DNA of 21,771 nt, taken from contig JBBIII010000042.1 in the NCBI GenBank assembly GCA_037446575.1, positions 1-21,771 on the forward strand, written 5' to 3'. Positions 1-7,825 of this stretch are shown in pieces. The DNA is from JBBIII01 sp037446575 (GTDB lineage Bacteria; Bacteroidota; Ignavibacteria; UBA10030). The notes under the pieces were generated by a model. That model saw only the letters and a program-made list of their open reading frames with translations. It had not been told where the DNA came from and ran no database searches. The stretch's first letter is position 1; every line of letters begins with the position of its first letter. The translations under genes were made by a program, and so were the position numbers.

Positions 1-459
1 GGAAAATGGGATGCAGGAATCGGTCTTTGGTTTGAAACAACGATTACAAATTTACAAACCCAGATCACCAAAATTAAATATAACAAACAATGGACAATTG
101 GCGCCGATTATACTTTCGATATCGGTAATGGATTAACTATATTGACTGAGACTTATTGCTGGGAAAATTCTGAAAAAATATTTGGCTCCGCAGACGGGAT
201 AAAATATTCGGCGTTATCAGCGAAGTATCCCATTGGAATCCTGGATAATTTATCAACTATGCTTTATAAAAAATGGAATAGCAACGATTGGTTTCGCATT
301 CTAACATGGCAAAGAACTTATGACAATTGGATATTTTATGTGCTAGTATTTTGGAATCCGGAAAATATTCAATTATCGTCGTATCCATCAAGTAACCAAA
401 GTGTTAGTAATTCATTTGCGGGTGCGGGAGTACAAATTATGTTGGTTTTTAATCATTGA
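1..459 (+). CDS. 3' end of a probable outer-membrane beta-barrel protein (5' truncated by window edge)
   Basis: Frame 1 is open from the first base to a TGA at 457-459, giving 152 codons of a longer protein. I do not recognise a named family. The translation is rich in alternating polar/hydrophobic stretches and aromatic residues (for example around GIGLWFETTITN and ADYTFDIGNGLTI). It ends in a strand-like tail, AGVQIMLVFNH, as outer-membrane beta-barrels often do. The gene is co-directional with the ABC operon that begins about 70 nt downstream, so it may supply the outer-membrane partner of that transporter; this is inference from context. The Met at 142 is internal and not the real start, because the frame stays open upstream. 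Function unknown. Confidence 0.6.
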   Translation, partial: GKWDAGIGLWFETTITNLQTQITKIKYNKQWTIGADYTFDIGNGLTILTETYCWENSEKIFGSADGIKYSALSAKYPIGILDNLSTMLYKKWNSNDWFRILTWQRTYDNWIFYVLVFWNPENIQLSSYPSSNQSVSNSFAGAGVQIMLVFNH

Positions 460-528
460 ACACATAGAATGGAATACTGATTACACTGAAAAAACAGAAT
501 ACACAGAAAAAAATAACAGGATGTGTTT

Positions 529-1230
529 ATGCAAGATATGATTCTTATTAAAACTGAAAATTTAGATAAAACTTATCCGGTGGGTATGACACAATTGAAA
601 GCACTGGATAAAATCACTCTTTCGGTTTGCAGGGGTGAGTTTATCGGTCTGGTTGGTCCTAGCGGCTCCGGAAAGACGACATTGTTAAATGTAATCGGTT
701 CGCTCGATGTTCCTACAAGTGGAAGCGTTGAGGTGTTAGGAAAAAAGATTGAATCATTATCCCACAAGGACGCCGCAATGTTACGCAATGAGCATATTGG
801 ATTTATTTTTCAAACTTTCAATTTACTTCCGGTTTATACTGTGTACGAAAACGTAGAATTTCCATTATTGCTATTGAGAATGAAAGCAGAACAAAGAAAA
901 AAAATGGTACTGGATGCGCTTGAATGGGTTGGTTTGGCGGATAGAGCCGATTCAAGACCCTCGCAACTTTCTGGAGGGCAATGTCAGCGGGTTGCTATTG
1001 CACGCGCAGTTGTGAAGAAACCAGAAATCATTCTTGCAGATGAACCGACAGCAAATTTAGACGCCGCAAATTCACACCATATTATGAAGACAATGATTCA
1101 ATTGAATACAGAATTAAAAACAACATTTGTCTTCGCAACACATGATGAAAAAGTAATTTCGTATTTAAAAAGAAAAATAATTCTGGTAGATGGAAAAATA
1201 GATAAAGATGAATTGATTGCGATTAAGTAG
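529..1230 (+). CDS. ABC transporter ATP-binding protein, LolD/MacB type
   Basis: Cytoplasmic ATPase that would energise the two FtsX-type permeases encoded next. Counting from the ATG at 529 (233 aa), the Walker A motif GPSGSGKTT is at residues 43-51, the signature LSGGQ precedes QRVAIARA, Walker B is IILADEPTANLD, and the H-loop is FATHDE. Length and the DEPTANLD form fit the LolD/MacB/FtsE subfamily. I prefer ATG 529 because AGGA at 518-521 sits 7 nt upstream; a GTG at 523 would add two residues. It opens a run of four closely packed genes. Cargo cannot be read from the ATPase: lipoproteins, lipids, peptides and macrolides are all handled by relatives. Confidence 0.93.
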   Translation: MQDMILIKTENLDKTYPVGMTQLKALDKITLSVCRGEFIGLVGPSGSGKTTLLNVIGSLDVPTSGSVEVLGKKIESLSHKDAAMLRNEHIGFIFQTFNLLPVYTVYENVEFPLLLLRMKAEQRKKMVLDALEWVGLADRADSRPSQLSGGQCQRVAIARAVVKKPEIILADEPTANLDAANSHHIMKTMIQLNTELKTTFVFATHDEKVISYLKRKIILVDGKIDKDELIAIK

Positions 1231-1258
1231 TTCCATTATTTAAAAATTTTGGTGAAGT

Positions 1259-2449
1259 ATGCTTTTAATAAAACTTGCGCTTCGTAATATAATTGGCGCC
1301 GGATTAAAAACTTGGTTAAATGTAGCGGCGCTCTCTTTTGCCTTCATCACAATAATATTTCTGCAGGGTTTGTACGAAGGAATGAACAAGCAAGCCGAAG
1401 AAGCCGGAATTTCTGCGCTCTATGGCGGCGGACAATACTGGCATGTAAATTACAATCCATTCGATCCCCTGACTTTAGACAAAGCTCATTCTGTAATTCC
1501 GAGTGAATTTCAAAATCTTATAAATGAAAATCTTATAACGCCGATTCTTATCAGACAAGCTACAATTTATCCGCAGGGGAGATTTCGAACAATACTTCTG
1601 AAAGGAATATTGCCGGAGCAAAAAGTTATTTCGCTTCCAACATCTGTATTAAAATTTCAACAAAATCATGAAGCAGAGTATGGTGCGATTCCCGCGGTTA
1701 TCGGCGCAAGAATGGCAGAAAGTATTGGATTGACTAAAGGCGATGAATTGACCGTCCAATGGCGCGATGTACACGGAACATTTGATGCGCGAGATGTTAA
1801 GATTGTTGAAATCTTCAAAACCAATGTACAAGAAGTTGATAATGATCAGATTTGGATTCCGTTGAATAAACTACAGCAAATAACCGCAATGCAGAACGAA
1901 GCTACAATAATTATCTTAAGTAAAGAAACTCAGTCGTTGGGTGATATTGCCGGCTGGGATTTTAAGAATCTTAATTTCTTACTTCAGGATTTGCATAAGA
2001 TGGTAACGGCAAAAAGAGCAGGCGGAAGTATAATGTATTTGCTTCTACTTTTCTTAGCAATGCTTGCAATATTCGATACACAGGTGCTTTCTATTTGGCG
2101 CAGGAAAAAAGAGATGGGGACGTTGATGGCATTAGGAATGACACGAATAAAAGTAATTAAACTCTTTACGTTAGAAGGCGCACTGCATGGCGTTCTTGCT
2201 GGAATTGTTGGCGCAATTTATGGAATTCCGCTCTTGAGCTGGTTTGCGCGCGAGGGTTTTCTTCTGCCTCAAGCAACTGATAAATTTGGATATGCGTTGG
2301 GCGAAAAAATATTTCCTGCTTACACTGCCGCGCTGATAATTGGAACTGCAATTCTTGTTCTGATTGTAACTACAATTGTAAGTTATTTGCCGACTCGTAA
2401 AATTGCGAAGTTAAAACCGACAGAAGCTTTACGCGGAGATAAATTATGA
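1259..2449 (+). CDS. FtsX/LolC-like ABC permease, first subunit
   Basis: Inner-membrane permease of 396 aa with the MacB/LolC layout: one membrane segment near residues 20-38, a large periplasmic domain (about 40-255), then three segments near 259-278, 304-330 and 351-376. The cytoplasmic loop WRRKKEMGTLMALGMTR just after the second segment is the characteristic FtsX-family coupling region, and the C-terminus has the usual PTRKIAKLKPTEALRG ending. A GGTGA-like ribosome site lies just before the ATG. The stop codon overlaps the start of the next permease by 4 nt (ATGA at 2446-2449), so the two are translationally coupled and probably form a heterodimer, as LolC/LolE do. Confidence 0.92.
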   Translation: MLLIKLALRNIIGAGLKTWLNVAALSFAFITIIFLQGLYEGMNKQAEEAGISALYGGGQYWHVNYNPFDPLTLDKAHSVIPSEFQNLINENLITPILIRQATIYPQGRFRTILLKGILPEQKVISLPTSVLKFQQNHEAEYGAIPAVIGARMAESIGLTKGDELTVQWRDVHGTFDARDVKIVEIFKTNVQEVDNDQIWIPLNKLQQITAMQNEATIIILSKETQSLGDIAGWDFKNLNFLLQDLHKMVTAKRAGGSIMYLLLLFLAMLAIFDTQVLSIWRRKKEMGTLMALGMTRIKVIKLFTLEGALHGVLAGIVGAIYGIPLLSWFAREGFLLPQATDKFGYALGEKIFPAYTAALIIGTAILVLIVTTIVSYLPTRKIAKLKPTEALRGDKL

Positions 2450-3729
2450 TTCACTTTCTTCTAAAAGGTTTATTGCGAGATCGTTCTCGTTCCCTTTTTC
2501 CGCTTCTTGTAGTAATTGCCGGAGTAATGCTTACCGTCTTTTTGCACGCTTATATTAACGGCGCTATGAAAATGATTGTTCAAACAACGGCTCAATATTC
2601 GACTGGACATGTTAGAGTGATGACAAAAGCTTATGCTAAAGAAGCAGATAGAATTCCTAATGATTTAGCTTTGCTTGGAATTGAAAAGTTGCTTGAAGAT
2701 TTAAAAAATAATTATACCGATGTACTTTGGACGCCAAGAATTAAATTCGGCGGACTTATTGATATCCCCGATGATAAAGGCGAGACACGCGCGCAGTCTC
2801 CAATTTACGGAATGGCGATAGACCTTTTCAATTCGGAAAGCGTAGAAAATAAAATTCTCAATATTCATCCATCAATTATTGACGGGCAATATCCACACAA
2901 ATCGGGAGAGATATTGTTGGCGCATGAACTTGCAGAAAAGTTAAATATTAATATTGGTGAAACAGCCACGTTAATTTCTTCAACAATGAACGGCAGTGTG
3001 ACGATGAAGAATTTTAAAGTGGCGGGAACTGTTCGTTTCGGAGTGGCGGCAATGGATCGCGGCACAATGATAGCGGATATTTCCGATTTACAGCAGGCGT
3101 TAGATATGCCTAACGGCGCGGGAGAAATTCTTGGTTTCTTCAAAAATAATATATATAGCAATGAGCAAGCGGAAAAAATTGCTGATGATTTTAATTCTTC
3201 AGTAATTAAAATCAATTTGAAAACGGATGAATTCCAGCCGGCGATGGGAACATTACGAAGTGAAAGCGGTTTGGCTGATTATATAGATTTAGTTGATTTG
3301 TTTTCATCGTTTGTTATTACAATTTTTGTTTTCGCAATGTCGCTTGTTTTATGGAATACCGGCTTGACAGGCAGTTTGAGGCGTTACGGTGAAATCGGAA
3401 TTCGTTTGGCAATTGGTGAAGACAAAGGAGGTGTCTATCGTTCCCTGTTAGCCGAATCACTGCTAATCGGTTTTGCCGGCTCGATTATTGGCACTATGGC
3501 AGGTTTAACATTTGCATATTACTTGCAGGCGCACGGGCTTGATGTCGGAGATATGATGAAAGGGAGTGAGTTGATGGTAAATAATATTATCCGTGCGCAA
3601 ATTACTCCGTTTACATATTTCATAGGATTTTTCCCCGGAATGCTTGCAACGTTCATTGGCACGGCAATTTCGGGAATTGGCGTGTACAAAAGGCAGACTG
3701 CGACCTTGTTTAAGGAGTTTGAAGCATGA
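2446..3729 (+). CDS. FtsX/LolE-like ABC permease, second subunit
   Basis: Inner-membrane permease of 427 aa, same architecture as the preceding gene: membrane segment at about 17-38, periplasmic domain to about residue 280, then three segments near 285-306, 331-360 and 390-412. The FtsX coupling region appears as LRRYGEIGIRLAIGEDKGGVYRSLLAES. The sequence diverges clearly from the first permease, so the transporter is probably a heterodimer rather than a MacB-like homodimer, and no ATPase is fused. The start overlaps the stop of the first permease by 4 nt, and its own stop overlaps the start of the LolA-like gene by 4 nt (3726-3729). This coupling argues strongly that all four proteins act together. 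Confidence 0.92.
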   Translation: MIHFLLKGLLRDRSRSLFPLLVVIAGVMLTVFLHAYINGAMKMIVQTTAQYSTGHVRVMTKAYAKEADRIPNDLALLGIEKLLEDLKNNYTDVLWTPRIKFGGLIDIPDDKGETRAQSPIYGMAIDLFNSESVENKILNIHPSIIDGQYPHKSGEILLAHELAEKLNINIGETATLISSTMNGSVTMKNFKVAGTVRFGVAAMDRGTMIADISDLQQALDMPNGAGEILGFFKNNIYSNEQAEKIADDFNSSVIKINLKTDEFQPAMGTLRSESGLADYIDLVDLFSSFVITIFVFAMSLVLWNTGLTGSLRRYGEIGIRLAIGEDKGGVYRSLLAESLLIGFAGSIIGTMAGLTFAYYLQAHGLDVGDMMKGSELMVNNIIRAQITPFTYFIGFFPGMLATFIGTAISGIGVYKRQTATLFKEFEA

Positions 3730-4463
3730 AATATTTTTCTTGGATGTGTATAATTATTTTTTCGATAAATGTGCAGGCGCAGGAACTGAGCGGTGATGAA
3801 ATTCTAAAAAAAGTTGATCAGAATATGTTCGCTGATAATAAAATAATTATCTCGCGAATGATAATTCACGGACGGCGTGACAGCAGAACAATACAGGCAA
3901 AATCGTGGCAGAGAGGTACTACAGACGCTTTTACGGAATATCTTGCTCCTGCGCGCGAAAAAGGAACCAAAATGTTGAAATTAGGTGATAATCTGTGGAT
4001 GTATTCTCCCTCTACAGATCGGACGATTATGATTTCTGGGCATATGCTAAGGCAATCGGTTATGGGCTCCGATCTTTCTTATGAAGATATGATGGAAGAC
4101 CCGCATTTGCCGAATTTGTATTCCGCAAAAATTATCTCGAGTGAAAAAGTGAATGAAAGAGAGTGTTATGTTCTCGAATTGACTGCAAAGAAGGAAGAAA
4201 TTTCGTATTACAGCAGAAAACTCTGGATTGATAAGTCGCGATTTGTTGTTATGCGGGAAAACTTATTTGCAAAAAGCGGAAAACTTTTAAAGACAATTGA
4301 AGTTCGCGATGTAATGCAGATAAAAAAATATTGGATAATAAAATCTGCAATATTCAAAGATGCGATGAAAAATGGGGAGGGAACAGAATTTTTTATTGAT
4401 GAAATTCAGGTGGATGTGAATATACCGGAATATATTTTTTCTAAAGCGGCTCTTAAAAAATAA
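3726..4463 (+). CDS. periplasmic LolA-like outer membrane lipoprotein-sorting protein
   Basis: A 245-aa exported protein. The N-terminus is a signal peptide with likely cleavage after VQA (residue 18); there is no lipobox. The mature part matches the LolA-like 'outer membrane lipoprotein-sorting protein' family (PF17131 type): EILKKVDQNM at the start, a TIQAKSWQRG strand, EYLAPAREKGTKMLKLGDNLWMY, and the STDRTIMISGHMLRQSVMGSDLSYEDMM block typical of the family. Known LolA-fold proteins bind lipid acyl chains in a hydrophobic beta cup and ferry lipoproteins or lipids across the periplasm. Its 4-nt overlap with the second permease suggests it accepts cargo from this transporter. The cargo is not identifiable from sequence. 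Confidence 0.9.
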   Translation: MKYFSWMCIIIFSINVQAQELSGDEILKKVDQNMFADNKIIISRMIIHGRRDSRTIQAKSWQRGTTDAFTEYLAPAREKGTKMLKLGDNLWMYSPSTDRTIMISGHMLRQSVMGSDLSYEDMMEDPHLPNLYSAKIISSEKVNERECYVLELTAKKEEISYYSRKLWIDKSRFVVMRENLFAKSGKLLKTIEVRDVMQIKKYWIIKSAIFKDAMKNGEGTEFFIDEIQVDVNIPEYIFSKAALKK

Positions 4464-4589
4464 ATTATCAGAATTAAATAAACTGCCTTTATTAGCTACA
4501 AGGATTTGCATATATTTTATAAGTATAAGTTATATTATTTCAATGGTAATTAGTCAGAATAATGACTGACATCTGCATAAGTCTCAACT

Positions 4590-4647
4590 CCCTCTCCTTA
4601 TAGGAGAGGGTTGGGGTGAGGTCAAAAAAAATATGACCCCATCCCAA
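4590..4647. repeat. paired palindromes (CCCTCTCC family), possible terminator of the ABC operon
   Basis: Two adjacent hairpins can be read directly. The first has a perfect 9-bp stem, CCCTCTCCT (4590-4598) with AGGAGAGGG (4602-4610) and a TAT loop. The second pairs TTGGGGTGAGGTCA (4611-4624) with TGACCCCATCCCAA (4634-4647): 12 of 14 positions are Watson-Crick, one more is a G-U wobble, around an A-rich loop. The 'ccctctcc...ggagagggttggggtgagg' pattern is a widespread intergenic repeat. It lies about 125 nt after the LolA-like gene and could end that transcript, but there is no strong U-tract, so I call it a repeat first. Confidence 0.7.
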
Positions 4648-4650
4648 GTG

Positions 4651-4782
4651 GTTGACTAAAAAGTTGTCATTCCCGCGAAGGCGGGAATCTTATTTGTCGT
4701 TTTCATGTAAGATTCCCAATAAAAACATTTCCTCCAAAGGCGGACAAGTGGGAATGACAATAATTCTTACTTTTTGGTCAAC
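4651..4782. repeat. MITE-like / dRS3-like element with terminal inverted repeats
   Basis: A 132-bp element bounded by GTTGACTAAAAAG (4651-4663) and CTTTTTGGTCAAC (4770-4782), inverted copies matching at 12 of 13 positions. Just inside are perfect 11-bp inverted repeats TTGTCATTCCC (4664-4674) and GGGAATGACAA (4750-4760); the right arm has a 9-nt insertion between the two blocks. The core ATTCCCGC-GAAG-GCGGGAAT (4669-4688) is a perfect 8-bp hairpin resembling Neisseria dRS3-type repeats. GGGAATCTTA (4683-4692) can alternatively pair with TAAGATTCCC (4708-4717). No transposase is encoded, so mobility would need help in trans. Confidence 0.7.
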
Positions 4783-4931
4783 CTCAGTAATTAAAATAAA
4801 TAGAAAAGAAATTGAAATATTATTCTTTTTCTCTTCGAGATTTAATAATTCAGAGATAACTGAAAATATAGAAGGAGTGATTGAAATAATTTGGGAAAAG
4901 TTATATAGATAAAATTTAATAAAAATTGATA

Positions 4932-5576
4932 ATGGCAAATAAAGATACATGGAATAAATGGATAAAAAGTTCGCTCATTTTATCATGCTTGTTGATTGCT
5001 TTTGTTAAGAGTGAATACTACTGGAAGCAAATTATCGGATTAGTACCGCTGATTTTCAAGATTATTGTTGTTTTATTTGCGATAGCAGTTATTACAATGC
5101 TGATAATATCCTCAATCCGAATTTATAAAGAAAGCGGAAAATTAAATTTGCGCATGTTTATTCCGGTTATGGTTTATTTTTTCGGATTAGCATTTTCTTT
5201 TGCCGATCCTTTCAGTTTTAATGCAGAAAGCTTCCAGAGCAGAGTTGTGTTAAAAGGCCATTACAAGGCATTAATAAATTCCGGTATTATTACTTTTCGT
5301 GAAAATGGTAATGTAGAATTTGAAGGTGAAGGATTTTTAGGTTATACTTTTTTTTATAAAGGAAAATGGACGCATAATCTAGACACGATTAACACAATTT
5401 TTAATGATGAAGTATCAATCCCCTGGGGGAATCAATTAATATTGTATGAAGAAGATAAACTTTTGTTGCCGATTGATACAGTTGCAGAAAGCAAACAATT
5501 TCCCGGCTTCCTGCTCGATGATGGATTTATTGATTCGGAGTATTTTCAACGAAGTGAAATATTATCGCGAATATAA
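4932..5576 (+). CDS. uncharacterised membrane protein with C-terminal lipocalin-like segment
   Basis: A 214-aa protein I do not recognise by name. Hydrophobic segments lie near residues 12-26, 34-62 and 71-90, anchoring the N-terminal half in the inner membrane. The rest is a soluble beta-rich tail: LKGHYKA, GIITFRENGNVEFEGEGF, YKGKWTHNLDTINTIF, PWGNQLILYEEDKLLLPID. That spacing of 'F.ENG' and 'GKW....DTI' resembles small lipocalin-like domains of Bacteroidota, a weak analogy only. I chose ATG 4932 over an in-frame TTG at 4926; neither has a good ribosome site. The stop is 15 nt before the next gene, so the pair is probably one operon. Confidence 0.75.
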   Translation: MANKDTWNKWIKSSLILSCLLIAFVKSEYYWKQIIGLVPLIFKIIVVLFAIAVITMLIISSIRIYKESGKLNLRMFIPVMVYFFGLAFSFADPFSFNAESFQSRVVLKGHYKALINSGIITFRENGNVEFEGEGFLGYTFFYKGKWTHNLDTINTIFNDEVSIPWGNQLILYEEDKLLLPIDTVAESKQFPGFLLDDGFIDSEYFQRSEILSRI

Positions 5577-5591
5577 TAATAGGAGAAGCTT

Positions 5592-6164
5592 ATGAATCGG
5601 ACTATAATTCTAATAATACTTATCATAATTGTTGTATGCGGGAGCGGCATTGCGGGAATATTTATATATAAAGGTTTTACAGAGAAATCAAAAACCGTAC
5701 ACAATCTTACTGTAGAAAAAATTGAAAGCATGGGAAGATTAGAATTGGTCAAAATAAATATCAAAGATGTGCTTGAGCGGACAAAAGAGAGAGCTATGTT
5801 TCTACCCAACGCTAAAACGGTACTGATTGTTGCCGGTGAAGTTTATGCCGGTATTGATTTGGAGAAAGTCGGTAATGATGATGTTGTTGAATCTGATTCC
5901 AAGGTTAGCGTTACTCTGCCGAAGCCGGAAATTTTTATATCGAAGGTAAATCACGAAAAATCGCGAGTGTATGATATACAATGGGGCGGATTTTCATCAG
6001 CAGAGCTTATTGATGAAGCATACAGAGAGGCGGAAATTGCAATTTTAGAAAATGCCAAATCAATCGGTTATGAAACGACCTGCCAGAATAATGCGAGAAT
6101 GTTATTAGCGCCGCTATTCCGCGAAATTTCCGGTAAGGAAGTGGAAATTTTATTTAAGAAATAA
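5592..6164 (+). CDS. DUF4230 family protein
   Basis: A 190-aa protein with an N-terminal membrane anchor (residues 4-27) and a soluble domain matching DUF4230 (PF14014) by pattern: VEKIESMGRLELV (about 41-53), a KTVLIVAGEVYAGIDLEKV block (about 75-93), and VTLPKPEI (about 107-114), followed by an alpha-helical tail. The function of the family is not established. AGGAGA at 5581-5586, 5 nt before the ATG, is one of the best ribosome sites in the window and fixes the start. The preceding membrane-protein gene ends 15 nt upstream, implying co-transcription and possibly a shared membrane role. Confidence 0.85.
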   Translation: MNRTIILIILIIIVVCGSGIAGIFIYKGFTEKSKTVHNLTVEKIESMGRLELVKINIKDVLERTKERAMFLPNAKTVLIVAGEVYAGIDLEKVGNDDVVESDSKVSVTLPKPEIFISKVNHEKSRVYDIQWGGFSSAELIDEAYREAEIAILENAKSIGYETTCQNNARMLLAPLFREISGKEVEILFKK

Positions 6165-6233
6165 ATTTGTTACTCAATAATAAGTAAATGCTCAGCACAC
6201 TTTTATTATCTTTGATATTGATGAATAGAACAC

Positions 6234-6380
6234 TCCCGAAGGGATATGCCAAAGGCATGGCTTTGCCACCTTCGGTAAGATTACGCTCGCCATTACTTTA
6301 TTACGGCGGGCAAGCTGATGCAGAAGATTATCTGTGTTATCTGCTCGCCTTGCCTTGCTACGTCGGAGCGTGTGTACTTT
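6234..6380. repeat. REP-like structured repeat block, GC-richer than its surroundings
   Basis: CCGAAGG (6236-6242) pairs with CCTTCGG (6269-6275) to close a structure holding two hairpins with 3-nt loops: ATGCC-AAA-GGCAT (6246-6258) and TGGC-TTT-GCCA (6258-6268). This is a small three-way-junction fold. Further on, GCTCGCC occurs twice (6285-6291 and 6343-6349), flanking GGCGGGC (6305-6311), which can pair with either. An open frame of 64 codons at 6188-6382 spans the block but has no protein-like features. The composition differs from the AT-rich neighbours, as expected of an inserted intergenic repeat between converging transcripts. Confidence 0.6.
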
Positions 6381-6430
6381 AATTATTCATCAAAAAGCTA
6401 TTAATTTGATTTTTCAGAAGTCTTCTTAAC

Positions 6431-7105
6431 TTATTCTCTTGTTGCTTGGTTTTGGTCTCTTAGTGAAAAATACCAAGGCAACAATTTATGTTCTATAGCA
6501 TAAAGAGTGAGTTCAACATTATTATGAAGGCGCATTTTTTCAAGCACACGAGCACGATAAGTAGTTACGGTTTTCTCACTTATGAATAAGTCGTCAGCAA
6601 TTTCTTTTAGTGATTTTCCCGAAGCGAGCATACGCATAACCTGGAATTCGCGATTAGAAAGAAGTTGATGCGGTAATTTAGGAGTATTGCTATCGAGAGC
6701 AACCGCCATTTCTTCCGCTAATTTTGAGCTGATATATCTTCCGCCTGTTGCAACTTTGCGAATAGCGGAAATCAATTCTTCGGGGGCGCTTTCTTTTGTT
6801 ACGTAACCTGCCGCTCCGGCTTTCATCATACGCACAGCGTATTGGTCTTCTGGATGCATGCTAAGAACTAAAACGGCAATTTCTGGTTTGTGCTTTTTTA
6901 TTTCGGCAAGTAATTCCGGTCCGCTTCTACCGGGCAGCGTAATATCCAACAGTATAACATCGAGTTTTAGTTTAAGAATTTTTTCAAGCGCTTCTTGGCT
7001 GTTGCCTGCTTCATCTATTACGCGTATATCGGAGCGTTTTGCAATTATTTGCTTCAAACCTTCGCGGAACATCACGTGGTCGTCAACAATTAGCAGGCGT
7101 ATCAT
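6431..7105 (-). CDS. two-component response regulator, NarL/FixJ (LuxR-HTH) family
   Basis: A 224-aa DNA-binding response regulator. The receiver domain (about 1-120) has acidic residues D8/D9, the phosphoacceptor D54 in ILLDITLPG, S82 and K104 in YVTKESAPEE. The LuxR-type helix-turn-helix follows at about 148-213: LSNREFQVMRMLASGKSLKEIADDLFISEKTVTTYRARVLEKM. Its ATG overlaps the stop of the upstream histidine kinase by 4 nt (7102-7105), so the kinase is its cognate partner. Target genes are unknown. The length is ordinary for the family and all key residues are present. Confidence 0.95.
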   Translation of the reverse strand: MIRLLIVDDHVMFREGLKQIIAKRSDIRVIDEAGNSQEALEKILKLKLDVILLDITLPGRSGPELLAEIKKHKPEIAVLVLSMHPEDQYAVRMMKAGAAGYVTKESAPEELISAIRKVATGGRYISSKLAEEMAVALDSNTPKLPHQLLSNREFQVMRMLASGKSLKEIADDLFISEKTVTTYRARVLEKMRLHNNVELTLYAIEHKLLPWYFSLRDQNQATRE

Positions 7106-7800
7106 TTGGATGCCTCGGATATTATTGGAAATCGCGCAATAATGGTTGTTCCATTTCTGGGTTTGCCAATTATATCAATCGAGCCGTTCCAATATTGCGC
7201 TCGTTCTTTCATGCCGATGATGCCGAATGATTTCGGATCATTTAATTCTTCTTCGGTTATTCCGCGCCCGTTATCGTCAACTTGTAATTCTATTGAGTCT
7301 TCAGCTTGTTTAAGATTTATTGATACTCTTGTCGCGTTTGAATGACGCGTAACGTTTGTTAAAATTTCCTGAAAGATACGAAATATTGCAGTTGATATTT
7401 CAGCGTTTATATGTTTTTCATTTGAATAAATATGTAGTTCGCACACTATGCCTGTGTGGCGCTGGAATTCATTGGCTTGCCATTCAATAGCGGCAGATAA
7501 TCCAAGATCATCTAACAAGCCGGGTCGAAGTTTTGTAATTATTCGTTTAACGGATTGAATTGTATCTCCGATTTGTTTTTTTATTACATCTATTCTGTTT
7601 GTTGCGGCGATTGCATCGCTTAAGACTTCTTCGCGGAGCAATGTAAGCTGTAGTTGCATAGTTGTTAGGGCTTGACCTAATTCATCGTGAATTTCGCGGG
7701 CGATCATTTTTCTTTCTTCTTCGCGAGCTTCCTGAAGATGCGCAGATAAATTCCGAAACTGCTCGCTGTTTTCTTCAATTTTCTTTTTAACACTTTCCAT
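7102..7800 (-). CDS. sensor-less histidine kinase, NarX/DegS type (HisKA_3)
   Basis: A 232-aa soluble kinase. After a short coiled-coil start, the dimerisation/phosphoacceptor motif AREEERKMIAREIHDELGQAL carries the phosphorylated His at residue 38. The ATPase domain follows, with N-box EILTNVTRHSNA, G1 DDNGRGI and G2 GIIGMKERA. No membrane segment, PAS, GAF or other sensor region is present, and an in-frame stop two codons upstream of the ATG rules out a longer N-terminus. It is therefore a bare catalytic core that must receive its signal from a partner or through its coiled coil. It is translationally coupled to the response regulator. Confidence 0.93.
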   Translation of the reverse strand: MESVKKKIEENSEQFRNLSAHLQEAREEERKMIAREIHDELGQALTTMQLQLTLLREEVLSDAIAATNRIDVIKKQIGDTIQSVKRIITKLRPGLLDDLGLSAAIEWQANEFQRHTGIVCELHIYSNEKHINAEISTAIFRIFQEILTNVTRHSNATRVSINLKQAEDSIELQVDDNGRGITEEELNDPKSFGIIGMKERAQYWNGSIDIIGKPRNGTTIIARFPIISEASK

Positions 7801-7825
7801 TGATTAATGATATGAAGAAAAAATC

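Larger units (their letters stand above)
4464..4931 (+). other. non-coding spacer between the ABC operon and the next gene
   Basis: No believable gene lies in these 468 nt. The centre (4590-4782) is a cluster of palindromes and a MITE-like element, listed separately. An open frame at 4652-4912 starts with TTG inside the repeat and translates it as SFPRRRES, a well-known spurious peptide of such repeats. The flanks are plain AT-rich sequence. Confidence 0.7.

Noticed and set aside
2865..3215. 116-codon minus-strand ORF
   Set aside because: Lies wholly within the second permease, which has clear family features; it is a shadow frame.
4652..4912. 86-codon ORF (SFPRRRES...) on the plus strand
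   Set aside because: It starts with TTG inside a palindromic repeat; the peptide is the familiar false translation of that repeat.
4690..4950. 86-codon ORF on the minus strand
   Set aside because: Covers the same repeat and AT-rich flank, overlaps the next gene start, and has no recognisable protein features.
6188..6382. 64-codon ORF on the plus strand
   Set aside because: Most of it is the structured REP-like block; no ribosome site and no protein-like pattern.
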